From Rubrobacter aplysinae (GTDB taxonomy: Bacteria > Actinomycetota > Rubrobacteria > Rubrobacterales > Rubrobacteraceae), in assembly GCF_001029505.1 (NCBI RefSeq), contig NZ_LEKH01000001.1:248001-312000 (forward strand): 64,000 nt of DNA. The letters run 5' to 3'. The position numbers and the translations under genes are program-made. Below are positions 27,767 through 36,309 of the stretch, one piece after another (within the stretch, counting starts at the first letter, position 1; each line of letters opens with the position of its first letter). Below the pieces are notes generated by a model that saw only the letters and a list, made by a program, of their open reading frames with translations, did no database searches and was not told where the DNA came from.

Positions 27767-28749
27767 GTGCGTTTGCGGCTGTTCTCTCCCGGGGATGGGC
27801 TCCGGGAGATAGGCCGTGGGGAGCTGGGAGAGGCGCTCGCAGACGGCGACTCGGCGGTGTGGATCGACCTCCTGAGACCCAGGGAGAGTCGCGCGGGCTC
27901 TTGACGCAAGGGCTCGGCCTCGGGCCGCTGGTGGTCGAGGACTGCCTGTCTCCGTTGCGGATGCCCAAGATGGACGCCTCTGGCGGCGGCGCGTTCGTGG
28001 CCGCGTTCGCCGTGCGGCTAGACCGCGAAACGCCCCCGGCGCACTTGCGGGCTGTGGAGTTGGATCTCGTGATCGGCGAAAACTACCTCGTGACCGTGCG
28101 CGACGGCCCGGTGCGCGAGATAGAGGAGGGGTTAGAGCTCAGGTTGAGGTCTATGGGGGACGAGGCTTGGAGCGCGGGCTGCGGAGGGGGCTCCGGCGAG
28201 CGGCTCGCCCACGCCGCCCTGGATGCTCTGGTGGACGGGCATTTGCCGGGGTTGGTTAGCGTCGCCACCACCGCGGAAGAGCTCGAAGAAGGCCTGGACC
28301 CCCGGAACGAGCGGGCCTCGACCGCCGCGTTGGAGAATCTGATCCTGCTCCGACGCGATCTGTCCGCATTTCGGAGGCTGGCCGTGGCGCAGCAAGAGTC
28401 TCTGAAGCGGTTGGGGCGCTGGCCGCGGAGCCAGCGGGGTCGCCTTTCGGACGTGGCGGACAACCAGCGGGAGGCCGTGGACATGGGCGACGCCACCCGG
28501 GACTACGTGGACGGCGCGGTGGAGTCCTACCGCATGCGCCGAGATGAGCGTTCCGAGGTCGGAATCCGCCGGCTCACGGTGCTGGCCGGGATCATCGGCC
28601 CGCTGACGCTGCTCGCCGGATGGTGGGGGGCAAACTTCGAGAGCATCCCCGGCTCCGGCTCGGAGTGGGGCTTCACGATCTTCGTCGGGGTGCAGCTAGT
28701 GTTCGTGGCCCTCGCGGTGTGGCTGATGAGCCGGCGCGGGCTACTATAG
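27767..28749 (+). pseudogene. CorA-like Mg/Co transporter gene with a frameshift
   Basis: Translation from GTG 27767 gives a CorA-like start (RLRLFSPGDG, then AVWIDLLRPRES) and stops at TGA near 27902. The CorA match continues one frame back, from about 27890, as GLLTQGLGLGPLVVEDCLSPLRMPK through to the two C-terminal membrane helices. One missing base between about 27885 and 27900 explains it. The pore motif before the last helix reads WGANF where CorA proteins normally have YGMNF. No slippery heptamer is present, so decay, an assembly error or unusual recoding are the options. Confidence 0.75.
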
Positions 28750-28917
28750 GCTGCTGTGAGGCGCCACGATACGAAAGGCCGGTCTGGCGGCTTTCGCGGG
28801 CTCGCGAGCTCCGTAGCGTGAGCCTTACTCGCTGGGGATCTGGAGCCGCCGGCGTCCCGGTCCGGGGCGTGACTCCGAAGGGCCTTGATGCGGCGGGCCA
28901 AAGCGTTTGTGGTCCGT

Positions 28918-28923
28918 TATACT
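28918..28923 (+). promoter_or_regulatory. -10 hexamer TATACT for leaderless plsY
   Basis: TATACT ends 7 bases before the plsY ATG at 28931. A start of transcription at the usual distance would fall on the ATG, giving a leaderless mRNA. No ribosome binding site precedes the ATG. Confidence 0.5.
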
Positions 28924-28930
28924 CAGCGGC

Positions 28931-29569
28931 ATGTTGGCAGTAATCCTTGTATTGATCGGGTATCTGGTAGGGGCCATCCCCACGGGTTATCTGGTGTGCC
29001 GGGCGCTCGGGGTGGACCTGCGCACGGTCGGCAGCGGTAACATCGGCACGGCGAACGCCTACCGGGCGGCGGGGAAGAAGGCTTTCGTCGCCACCCTGGT
29101 CGGTGATCTGCTCAAGGGCCTCGCGCCGGTCGTTTTCGCCCGGTTGCTCACGGACAACGACTGGGTAGTGGCGGCGGTGGCTCTCGCCGCGTTAATCGGG
29201 CACTGCTGGCCGGTGTATCTCGGGTTCAAGGGGGGCAAGGCCGTGGCGACCGCCGCCGGCACCTCGATAGGGCTCGCCCCGCCGGTCGGCCTCCTGATGT
29301 TCGTGGTGTGGTGGGCCGTGGTGCTGGTCAGCCGCTATACCTCGCTGGCTGCGCTGGTGCTGGCCGTGATCGGACCCTTGCTGTTTATCGTCACCGGGCA
29401 GCCCGTGGCCTACCTGGTGTACGCGGCCTGCGCCTGCATCCTGATAGTCGAGCGTCACAAGGGCAACGTGAAGGCGCTCTTGAACGGCACCGAAAGAAAG
29501 TTCGGAGCCTCTAAATCCGGAACATCCCGTACGTCTAAAACATCCAAGAGTCCCGCCGGAAAGGGTTGA
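28931..29569 (+). CDS. plsY: Glycerol-3-phosphate acyltransferase PlsY
   Basis: PlsY transfers an acyl group from acyl-phosphate to glycerol-3-phosphate in the membrane, the first step of phospholipid synthesis. From ATG 28931 it has 212 residues with about five to seven hydrophobic helices. The motifs VGSGNIGTANA and LGFKGGKAVATAAG are both present. A TTG at 28907 would add eight residues but overlaps the -10 hexamer. The C-terminus is a Ser/Thr/Lys repeat tail. It lies just before an acyl-CoA reductase-like gene. Confidence 0.93.
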   Translation: MLAVILVLIGYLVGAIPTGYLVCRALGVDLRTVGSGNIGTANAYRAAGKKAFVATLVGDLLKGLAPVVFARLLTDNDWVVAAVALAALIGHCWPVYLGFKGGKAVATAAGTSIGLAPPVGLLMFVVWWAVVLVSRYTSLAALVLAVIGPLLFIVTGQPVAYLVYAACACILIVERHKGNVKALLNGTERKFGASKSGTSRTSKTSKSPAGKG

Positions 29570-29577
29570 GTTAGATA

Positions 29578-31875
29578 TTGTCTGTTGGAGCCGCTGAAGA
29601 TGGATCCGTGGCCGGTGGTGCGCTGGACGGGGGCCTTAACGAGGTCTACCGGGGCAAGAATGTCCTGCTCACGGGCGGCACGGGTTTCGTCGGGACGGCG
29701 CTGGTCGAGAAGGCGCTCAGGAGCCTGCCCGACCTCGGCCGGCTGTATCTGCTCGTAAGGCCCGCGGGGTCCAAGACCGCCGCCGAACGCTTTGACCAAG
29801 ACGTGCTCGGCTCGCCGGCCTTTGGGCGGCTGCGCGAGTGTTTCGGCGAGGACTTTGACGAGCGGGTGTGGAGCAAGCTGAGGATCGTTGCGGGCGACGT
29901 ACACGCCCCCTCCGCCGGGCTCGGGGAGGATGATCTCGCCGAGCTCTCAAGGGAGGTGGACGTCGTGATCCACTCCGCCGCCTCGGTCGTCTTCGACGCG
30001 CCGCTGGACGCCGCGCTCGACTCCAACGTGGACGGCACGCTCGGGATGCTGGGGCTGGCCCGGGGCTGGGAGCGGAGCCCACTTTTCGTCCACGTCTCGA
30101 CGGCCTACACCGCCGGTAAGCGCAGCGGGCTCGTCGAAGAAGAGACCCCGGGAGCATACTCCCCGAACGGCACCCCGATAGACGCCGCCAGCGAGGTGGC
30201 CTCGCTCCGGCGGGTAGTCGAGGAGGTCGAGCGCGCCTCGCGCGAGAAGGGTGTCACGGATCGTCTCAGAGATGAAGCGCGGCGTGACGTCTCTGACTCT
30301 TCCGGCGAGACCAGGGAGAAGAAGGCCGAGGAGCTTCGTCTGGAGTGGGTGCGCGAACGCCTTGTCGAGCGCGGCAACAGCCGGGCTTCGGAGCTCGGCT
30401 GGCACGACGTGTATACGTTTACCAAGTCACTGGCCGAGCGGCGGGTGCTGGCCGAGCGCGGGGATCTGCCGGTCGTGATCCTGCGACCGGCGATCATCGA
30501 GAGCAGCCACCGTGAGCCTTACCCGGGTTGGATCCAGGGCACCCGCATGGCAGACCCCATAATCATGGCCTACGGGCGCGGGCTACTCCAGGAGTTCCCC
30601 GGCGACCCCGAGAGCCAGGTGGACGTGGTGCCAGTGGATCACGTCGTAAACGCTACCCTGGCCGTTGGGGCGCTGCGCCCCGATACTCCCGAGGTGTTCC
30701 AGGTAGCCTCCGGCGACCGCAACCCGCTCAAGTACCGGGAGTTCTACGAGCATGTCCGGGACTACTTCACCGAGAACCCGATGCGCGACTCCGGCGGGCG
30801 CCCGATACAGGCCCCCGAGTGGAGCTTCCCGGGCCGCCGCGCCGTCGAGGGCCGCCTCAAGGCGGAGCTCATAGGGCTCTCTCTCGGAAACAAACTCGCC
30901 GCCCGCCTGCCGGACGGCCACCTCGTGGCCGACCTCCGGGGCCGCATGACCCGCGCCGAGAAGCGCGCCAGGATGAACCTCTACTACAGCAGCATCTACG
31001 GTGGATACGCCAACGTCGCCGCCATATTCTCCACGAAGAGAACCATAAGCCTGTACCGCAGGTTGAATGAGAGTGACCGGCAGGAGTTCCCGTTCGACAT
31101 CACGGAGCTCCACTGGGGGCGCTGGCTGCGGGAGACGCACCTGCCCGCGCTGACCACGAGGCCGGATCGCAAGAAGCGCCGGGCGAAAGAGGAGGGCGGC
31201 GAGGTGGCCGCGATCTTCGACGTGGACGGCACCATGCTGCGCTCCAACGTCGTCGTGAGCTACGCGATGCTCAGGATGCAGGAGATGCCGCGGGCGCTGC
31301 GTCCCGTGTGGATGCTGCAGTTCCTGGCCCGGGTGCCGTACTACTGGGGCCTGGATCAGCTCAGCCGCGCCCATTTCAACCGCGCCTTCTACAAGAACTA
31401 CGCCGGGTGGACCCCGGAGCGGGCCCGGCGGCTGGCCAAGGGCCGCTTCGCCGAGCACACCCTGGAGAAGATGTACCCCGAGGCGCTGGAGAACCTGCGC
31501 GAGCACCACCGCCAGGGCCACCGGGTCGTGATCCTGTCGGGCGCGCTGGACTTCGTGCTCGAACCCCTCGGCGATCTGGCCGACGACGTGCTCTGTGCCA
31601 GCCTCAAGCAAGAGGACGGCGTGTACACCGGTGAGATCTCGGGCCCACCCGTAGCCGGAGACGCCCGGGCCAGAATGCTCGCCTCCTTCGCCCGCAAGCA
31701 GGGCATAGACCTCTCACGGTCCTACGCCTACGCCGACTCCATCTCCGACCTGCCGATGATGGAGGCCGTGGGAAACCCCGTAGCCGTGAACCCAGACCGC
31801 CGTCTAGCCGCCGCGGCCAGGGGCAAGGGCTGGGAGGTCCGGCGCTGGGAAAACGGAGCCGGAGGCCCCGAGTAG
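29578..31875 (+). CDS. Acyl-CoA reductase (SDR) fused to a HAD-IB phosphatase
   Basis: The 765-residue protein joins two enzymes. Residues about 25-420 are an extended SDR of the fatty acyl-CoA reductase type: LTGGTGFVG (31-39) binds NAD(P), and VSTAYTAG plus Y279-x3-K283 form the active site. Residues about 540-750 are a HAD-IB hydrolase with FDVDGT (Asp548, Asp550) and YADSISDLPMMEAVGNP. Such reductases make fatty alcohols from acyl-CoA. With plsY 8 bases upstream, a role in ether lipid or lipid head-group synthesis is likely but inferred. It starts at TTG 29578. Confidence 0.88.
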   Translation: MSVGAAEDGSVAGGALDGGLNEVYRGKNVLLTGGTGFVGTALVEKALRSLPDLGRLYLLVRPAGSKTAAERFDQDVLGSPAFGRLRECFGEDFDERVWSKLRIVAGDVHAPSAGLGEDDLAELSREVDVVIHSAASVVFDAPLDAALDSNVDGTLGMLGLARGWERSPLFVHVSTAYTAGKRSGLVEEETPGAYSPNGTPIDAASEVASLRRVVEEVERASREKGVTDRLRDEARRDVSDSSGETREKKAEELRLEWVRERLVERGNSRASELGWHDVYTFTKSLAERRVLAERGDLPVVILRPAIIESSHREPYPGWIQGTRMADPIIMAYGRGLLQEFPGDPESQVDVVPVDHVVNATLAVGALRPDTPEVFQVASGDRNPLKYREFYEHVRDYFTENPMRDSGGRPIQAPEWSFPGRRAVEGRLKAELIGLSLGNKLAARLPDGHLVADLRGRMTRAEKRARMNLYYSSIYGGYANVAAIFSTKRTISLYRRLNESDRQEFPFDITELHWGRWLRETHLPALTTRPDRKKRRAKEEGGEVAAIFDVDGTMLRSNVVVSYAMLRMQEMPRALRPVWMLQFLARVPYYWGLDQLSRAHFNRAFYKNYAGWTPERARRLAKGRFAEHTLEKMYPEALENLREHHRQGHRVVILSGALDFVLEPLGDLADDVLCASLKQEDGVYTGEISGPPVAGDARARMLASFARKQGIDLSRSYAYADSISDLPMMEAVGNPVAVNPDRRLAAAARGKGWEVRRWENGAGGPE

Positions 31876-31981
31876 CGAGAGTCTCGGGAGAAAGAGGCGG
31901 CGCGGTGACCCGCTCCCCGCCACCCGAACAGTTCTATCCGCAGACGTAGACCTGTCCGCTACGCCGCTACGCCTACCAATC

Positions 31982-31999
31982 CCGGCCTTGAAAGGCCGG
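31982..31999. terminator. Hairpin between convergent genes
   Basis: CCGGCCT and AGGCCGG form a 7-base-pair stem with a TGAA loop, 5 bases beyond the stop of the MFS gene. It lacks a T-run on either strand, so it is a weak or factor-assisted terminator at best. Confidence 0.4.
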
Positions 32000-32003
32000 A
32001 TGC

Positions 32004-33128
32004 TCAGATCACCCGCCTGACCCACAGTAGCGCCAGCACGCAGACCCCGGCCAGCGTGAGGTAGGCTAGGGAGTCGCCGCCCGCGTCGGAGAGCGCGCCG
32101 CCCACCGGGGCGCCAATGGCGAAGCCCGAGGCCCAGGCCACATTGGTGACGCCGAACCCCAGCGCCTGTCCCACACCGGCCTGCTCGGAGCTCTTGGTGA
32201 ACAGCGCCGTGCCCGGGGTGAGCGAGAAGTTGAAGGCCCCGGCGCAGAGCACGACGAGCAGGGCTATTATCCACGCCCCACCCGCGAGCGGGAGCGCCAG
32301 CAGCAGCAGCGCGGAGAGCACGAGGCCCGAGAGCACCGGCAGTCGGTAACCGGCGCGATCCGAGACCCGCCCGAGCAGAGGATGTACCGTGGCCTCGAAA
32401 CCCGCCCCGACCAGAAAGACCGCGCCTATGGCGGCCGCGCCCCAGCCGAGCCCGGAGAGCTCCAGCGGCGCGAGCACCACCAGGATGCTGAAGAGCAGGG
32501 GGCTAAGAGCTATCAGGGCCATCCCCAGGGCGGGCCGAGGGCGGAGCAGAGCCCCCAGCGAGCGGAACGAGGGCTCGGTCTCCGGGGAGTCCGGAGGAGG
32601 CACGAGGAGCGTGGCCGCCAGCGTCAGGGCCCCGATCCCCGCCACGCCGGCCAGAACCGGGGCTATGCCGAATGCGGCGGCCGCGCTCCCGACCACGGGT
32701 CCGAGCAGCGAGCCTACGACCGCCGATCCTATGAGCGTCCCGATCATCTGCCCGCGACGTTCCTCTGGGGCCGCCGACACCAGCCAGGTGAAGGCCGCGA
32801 TCCAGGAGAACGCACTCCCGAAACCTTCGCCGAGCCGCAGCAGGACCAGGGCCTCGACGTTGCCCGCGAAGCCGAAGAACAGGCTCGTGACCGAGAGCAG
32901 CGCGAGCCCGGCTATCGCTGTCGGCCGCACCCCGATGCGGGCGGCGAGCACGGCCCCCGGCGCCGCGCCGAGCAGGATGCCGGCCCCGAAGGACCCGTTC
33001 ACCACCCCGACCGCGAACTTCGAGAGCCCGAACTCTTCGGAATAGTACGGTACCAGGGGCACGAGAGCCGTAAAGAAGACCGTATCCACCAGTACTATGG
33101 CGCAGGTAAGGATCAGTAATCGTCGCAT
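32004..33128 (-). CDS. Major facilitator superfamily transporter
   Basis: This 374-residue membrane protein has about 12 hydrophobic helices. Loop motifs are typical of drug or sugar efflux MFS proteins, such as RIGVRPTAIAG after helix 2 and GRVSDRAGYRLPV between helices 6 and 7. It lies alone on the minus strand between two plus-strand groups. The substrate is unknown. The ATG at 33128 has no binding site but a TAGAAT hexamer 6 bases upstream, so it may be leaderless. Confidence 0.88.
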   Translation of the reverse strand: MRRLLILTCAIVLVDTVFFTALVPLVPYYSEEFGLSKFAVGVVNGSFGAGILLGAAPGAVLAARIGVRPTAIAGLALLSVTSLFFGFAGNVEALVLLRLGEGFGSAFSWIAAFTWLVSAAPEERRGQMIGTLIGSAVVGSLLGPVVGSAAAAFGIAPVLAGVAGIGALTLAATLLVPPPDSPETEPSFRSLGALLRPRPALGMALIALSPLLFSILVVLAPLELSGLGWGAAAIGAVFLVGAGFEATVHPLLGRVSDRAGYRLPVLSGLVLSALLLLALPLAGGAWIIALLVVLCAGAFNFSLTPGTALFTKSSEQAGVGQALGFGVTNVAWASGFAIGAPVGGALSDAGGDSLAYLTLAGVCVLALLWVRRVI

Positions 33129-33134
33129 CCGGCG

Positions 33135-33140
33135 ATTCTA
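33135..33140 (-). promoter_or_regulatory. -10 hexamer TAGAAT for the MFS gene
   Basis: On the minus strand TAGAAT ends 6 bases before the ATG. The arrangement resembles the leaderless starts elsewhere in the window. Confidence 0.4.
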
Positions 33141-33197
33141 CCGCTCCCTCTACCGGAGTCTGAGATAAGCCTCACCCGGAGGCCGCCGGTCGCCTGC

Positions 33198-33203
33198 TAA
33201 TAT
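33198..33203 (+). promoter_or_regulatory. -10 hexamer TAATAT for the small membrane protein gene
   Basis: TAATAT ends 7 bases before the ATG at 33211, with no ribosome binding site between them. This points to a leaderless transcript. Confidence 0.45.
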
Positions 33204-33210
33204 CTGTGTC

Positions 33211-33591
33211 ATGCAGGTGAGGGTTGCCAGGGAGGCGGTAAAGAGCACGGTGCGGTCCACCGGAGGGGCGCTCAGGGAGTGGCTGGCCTGGGGACGGCGC
33301 GGGCGGGCGAACAGGGTCCTATTTACCGTCTCGCTCGCGCTCGCGGCCTTCGTGACCGTGATGTTCGCGTGGGCCTCGCTCTTCCCCAACCATGGCGACT
33401 TCCTCGTCTACTTCGCCCTGTACTGGGTGTGGGGGCTGTGCGCCGTGGCCATAATCCTGGGCATGGCGGAGTACAAGACGAGCCCGCTGCGCAAGAACCG
33501 CGAACGCGGGCATCTGTTCATCCTGCTCTACGTCGGGTCGCTGCTCATCATCACCCGCATGCTGAACGCCGTCCTCTACTACGGGATGTAG
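33211..33591 (+). CDS. Small membrane protein of unknown function
   Basis: The 126-residue protein has a basic N-terminus and three predicted membrane helices: about residues 37-56, 66-84 and 101-119. I do not recognise the family. A charged loop, EYKTSPLRKNRERGH, separates helices 2 and 3. It precedes a HAD phosphatase gene by 12 bases, so they likely share a transcript. Confidence 0.75.
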   Translation: MQVRVAREAVKSTVRSTGGALREWLAWGRRGRANRVLFTVSLALAAFVTVMFAWASLFPNHGDFLVYFALYWVWGLCAVAIILGMAEYKTSPLRKNRERGHLFILLYVGSLLIITRMLNAVLYYGM

Positions 33592-33603
33592 GGGATCGAG
33601 ACG

Positions 33604-34293
33604 TTGGCCGCCTCCAGATTCTCCGAAACCCCGAAAGCGACGAGAGCGGTGAAAGCCCTGCTGTTCGACCTCGACGGCACCCTGGCCGAGACCGACAGCC
33701 TGCACTTTCCGTTGTGGGCGGAGCTTCTCGGCGGCCACGGCGTCGAGGTGGACTGGGAGTTCTACCAGGAGCGGGTGAGCGGCCGCCTCAACCCGGACAT
33801 CGTGGCCGAGCTACTGCCCTGTGTACCGCGGTCCGAAACCGAGATCCTGCTCCAGAACAAGGAGGACGAGTTCCGGCGGCGCGCGACAGAGCTTGCGCCG
33901 CTGCCGGGGCTGATGCGGGTGCTGGAGGAGAGCCGGCGGCTGGGGTTCGCCACGGCTCTGGTGACCAACGCGCCGGAGGAGAACGCCCACGCCATGACCG
34001 GAGCCCTGGGCCTCGAGGACTTTTTCGACGTCGAGGTTCTCGCCGGGGAGCTCTCCGCCGGTAAGCCCGACCCGCTGGCCTACGGCACCGCGCTCCGGCG
34101 GCTCGGGATAGGGCCGGAGGCGGCGCTCGCCTTCGAGGACTCCTCTTCCGGCATCGCCTCGGCCGTGGGCGCCGGCATCACGACGGTCGGCATCGCCTCG
34201 ACCCACGAGCCGCAGACTCTGCTAGCCGCCGGGGCGAGCTACACCTACCCGGACTTCGACAGCCCGGAGCTGCGCGCCTTGATCTTCGGCTGA
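33604..34293 (+). CDS. HAD family phosphatase, beta-phosphoglucomutase-like
   Basis: This 229-residue hydrolase has motif I LLFDLDGTLAETDS near residues 20-33 with both catalytic Asp, a helical cap domain, motif II ALVTNAP and motif III/IV GKPDPLAYGTAL plus AFEDSSSGIASA. This is the pattern of sugar-phosphate phosphatases and beta-phosphoglucomutases. The substrate cannot be set. It starts at TTG 33604 with GGGATCGAG upstream. Confidence 0.85.
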   Translation: MAASRFSETPKATRAVKALLFDLDGTLAETDSLHFPLWAELLGGHGVEVDWEFYQERVSGRLNPDIVAELLPCVPRSETEILLQNKEDEFRRRATELAPLPGLMRVLEESRRLGFATALVTNAPEENAHAMTGALGLEDFFDVEVLAGELSAGKPDPLAYGTALRRLGIGPEAALAFEDSSSGIASAVGAGITTVGIASTHEPQTLLAAGASYTYPDFDSPELRALIFG

Positions 34294-34321
34294 CTCTATT
34301 ACTGGCCTTACTATCTTGGCG

Positions 34322-35320
34322 TTACCGTAACGCCCCGGCGCTTCTTAGGAACCCGAGCAGACGGTCCTCGTAGCGGGGATGGGTGTACGCCTGGACGTGC
34401 TCGTAGCCCGTAAGACGCCACAGCTCAGAGCCCGGATACGCCTCCCGGAAGAGCCGGGCGTGCTCGTAGGGTACGGTCTCGTCGGCGGTGGAGTGGATCA
34501 CGAACAGCGGCACCTCCCGCTCCCGGAGCACGAAGGCTTCCTCCACGGGCCGCACCTCGCTGGCGTCGAGGCCGAGAAAGAGGTCCGCGCTCAGGAGCAC
34601 GCCGGGCGTGAAGAAGCCCGGCAGGCCGCTCCGCTCCGGTATCTCCTCTCTGAGAAGCAGCGGCAGGTCGGCGTATCCTGCCTCCTCGACGACCGCCGCG
34701 ACCCCCGTGCCTGGCGCCGCCCCGACGACCGTGGCCGCGCCCATCGAGAACCCGTGCAGCACCGTAGCCTCCGGCGCGAAGCCCCGTTCTCTCACCCAGG
34801 AGAGCGCGGCCCGCACGTCGTCCTTCTCGCGGTCGCCGAGGGTACGTCTCACCCTCTCCGAGCCGCCGTGGCCGCGCAGGTCGGGCATCAGCACCGCGTA
34901 CCCGGCCTCTCTATAGATCTCCGCCGTCCTCAAGACGTGCTCGTCGGAGCGGTCGCCGCCCCAGCCGTGGACCAGGATCACGGCCCGCTCAGGACCGCCC
35001 GAGTCCCCGCCCGTCCACCAGCCTTCGAGGTCCGTGCCGTCGGCGGCCTCGAACGATATCTCCCGGGCCGTAAGGCCGACCGACTCAGGCGTGCGCTCCG
35101 GCTCGGAGGGTTCTGGTGCCGTGAGTCGGGCGGCGACGAAGAGCGAGACGCCGAGGTATCCCGCAGCGAGTACTATGACCAGCGCGAGAACTCCGAAAGC
35201 CCACCGCCTCCCGCGCCGATTGTTACTCCGAACCGCCGTGGCTAGATCCTCAATCCGACTACAGCGGCCACGCTGGTGCCAGGGAAGCTCCGCACGACCG
35301 TGGCTCTGCTTATCGACCAA
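34322..35320 (-). CDS. Alpha/beta hydrolase with an N-terminal membrane anchor
   Basis: A membrane helix (WAFGVLALVIVLAAGYLGVSL) is followed by an alpha/beta-hydrolase domain with the oxyanion segment ILVHGWGG, the nucleophile elbow HGFSMGA and the late motif HSTADETVPYEHA (Asp) with GYEHVQAY (His). The start is uncertain: TTG at 35320 gives 332 residues, but the fold begins near 35233. The DNA between 35242 and 35320 also encodes a decayed paralogue in another frame. A shorter form from a rare start near 35233 is therefore possible. Confidence 0.75.
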   Translation of the reverse strand: MVDKQSHGRAELPWHQRGRCSRIEDLATAVRSNNRRGRRWAFGVLALVIVLAAGYLGVSLFVAARLTAPEPSEPERTPESVGLTAREISFEAADGTDLEGWWTGGDSGGPERAVILVHGWGGDRSDEHVLRTAEIYREAGYAVLMPDLRGHGGSERVRRTLGDREKDDVRAALSWVRERGFAPEATVLHGFSMGAATVVGAAPGTGVAAVVEEAGYADLPLLLREEIPERSGLPGFFTPGVLLSADLFLGLDASEVRPVEEAFVLREREVPLFVIHSTADETVPYEHARLFREAYPGSELWRLTGYEHVQAYTHPRYEDRLLGFLRSAGALR

Positions 35321-35384
35321 CCGTGCATTACTACGTCCTCCGAGGCTAAGCCTTTCATTTCTAGCCAGTCGAGGACCCCCCGAC
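35242..35384 (-). pseudogene. Fragment of a second alpha/beta hydrolase, C-terminal part
   Basis: In this frame the minus strand reads LDWLEMKGLASEDVVMHGWSIS and then VVRSFPGTSVAAVV, ending at TAG 35242-35244. It aligns with LSWVRERGFAPEATVLHGFSMG and GAAPGTGVAAVV of the intact neighbour hydrolase. It is a short remnant joined directly to a truncated TetR gene. The matching first half is at 36310-36490. Confidence 0.65.
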
Positions 35385-35474
35385 CGCGCGGATGACATCA
35401 TCGTAGAACAGCCGCGACATAGACGCCAAAAGATGTTCACGGGTGATGGACCCTTGCTCATAGACTCGATCCAC
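35361..35474 (-). pseudogene. Truncated TetR-family regulator
   Basis: From GTG 35474 a 37-residue frame reads like the first helix of a TetR DNA-binding domain (TREHLLASMSRLFYDDVIRAVG), then stops at 35361. The helix-turn-helix that should follow is missing, and the hydrolase fragment begins instead. It sits divergent from the dehalogenase-like gene, the classic place for its repressor. Confidence 0.6.
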
Positions 35475-35482
35475 CGCTCATA

Positions 35483-35512
35483 TTGACACATTACTATACT
35501 GACTGGTATATA
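35483..35512 (+). promoter_or_regulatory. Consensus sigma-70 promoter of the dehalogenase-like gene
   Basis: TTGACA at 35483-35488 and TATATA at 35507-35512 are spaced by 18 bases. This is one of the best promoter matches in the window. A palindrome fills the spacer. Confidence 0.7.
35495..35510. promoter_or_regulatory. Palindromic operator TATAC-N6-GTATA
   Basis: TATACTGACTGGTATA is a perfect 5-base inverted repeat around six bases. It lies between the -35 and -10 elements of the dehalogenase-like gene and 21 bases from the truncated TetR start. A TetR-type dimer would block transcription here. Confidence 0.55.
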
Positions 35513-35566
35513 TACCCTTAACGCGCCGAGCTGTACGGCGTCCCGTGAAACGTGAAGGAGTCCCGC

Positions 35567-36232
35567 ATGACTGATCGTCTCGACGCCGTTGCCTTCGACG
35601 TACTGGAGACTCTGCTCGACCTCGACCCGATCGGGGCCCGGCTCGAGGAGGTGGGGCAGCCCGCTGCGGTGCTGGGGCCGTTCTTCATGCGGTTCCAACG
35701 TGATGCGATGGCGCTGACGCTGGCCGGCGACAACCCGGACTTCACCGCGACTGCCCGTCAGGCGCTGCGCACCGAGACCAAGCAGGCGATGTCGGAAGAC
35801 GCTATCGCCCACGTCCTGGAGGGATTCGCGAAGGTCCCGGCGTTCCCGGATGCCCTCCCGGCGCTACGGAAGCTCTCCGAAGCCGGGGTGACCATCGGCT
35901 GTCTGACCGTCGGCGACCCGGAAAACACTCGGTCGTTCCTGGCCGGGGCCGGCCTTGAGACCTACGTCGACCATGTGGTGACCTCCGATGCGGTCGGTGT
36001 GTGGAAGCCCGCCCCTGACGTCTACCATCACACCGCGAAGGCTCTGGGCTGCGGGCTTGACCGTATGGCGCTGGTCGCGGTACACGCCTGGGACTGCCAC
36101 GGCGCCAAGCGGGCTGGCGCTCTCGCTGGCTGGTGCTCTAGGCTAGAGGGCGAGCCCGGTGAAGTCTTTCAGCCCGCCGACGTCCGGGGCGATGACCTCG
36201 TCGAGGTCGTCGACGGGCTGCTGGCGCTCTGA
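35567..36232 (+). CDS. Haloacid dehalogenase-like hydrolase (type II)
   Basis: From ATG 35567, with AAGGAG 6 bases upstream, it has 221 residues. The first motif AFDVLETLLDL has the nucleophile Asp11. The later motif VGVWKPAPDVYHHTA carries Lys147, and AVHAWDCHGAKRAG is the last motif. The pattern matches L-2-haloacid dehalogenases and their unspecialised relatives, so dechlorination is possible but not shown. It has its own strong promoter and operator and lies between two halves of a broken hydrolase gene, which suggests acquisition by insertion. Confidence 0.82.
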   Translation: MTDRLDAVAFDVLETLLDLDPIGARLEEVGQPAAVLGPFFMRFQRDAMALTLAGDNPDFTATARQALRTETKQAMSEDAIAHVLEGFAKVPAFPDALPALRKLSEAGVTIGCLTVGDPENTRSFLAGAGLETYVDHVVTSDAVGVWKPAPDVYHHTAKALGCGLDRMALVAVHAWDCHGAKRAGALAGWCSRLEGEPGEVFQPADVRGDDLVEVVDGLLAL

Positions 36233-36309
36233 GCGCCTCCCTCACATGGGCGAGCGCGATGAGTGATGTAGGTTACCCGGCGAAAAGGGGCCGTTGAATT
36301 CGCCGTCCG

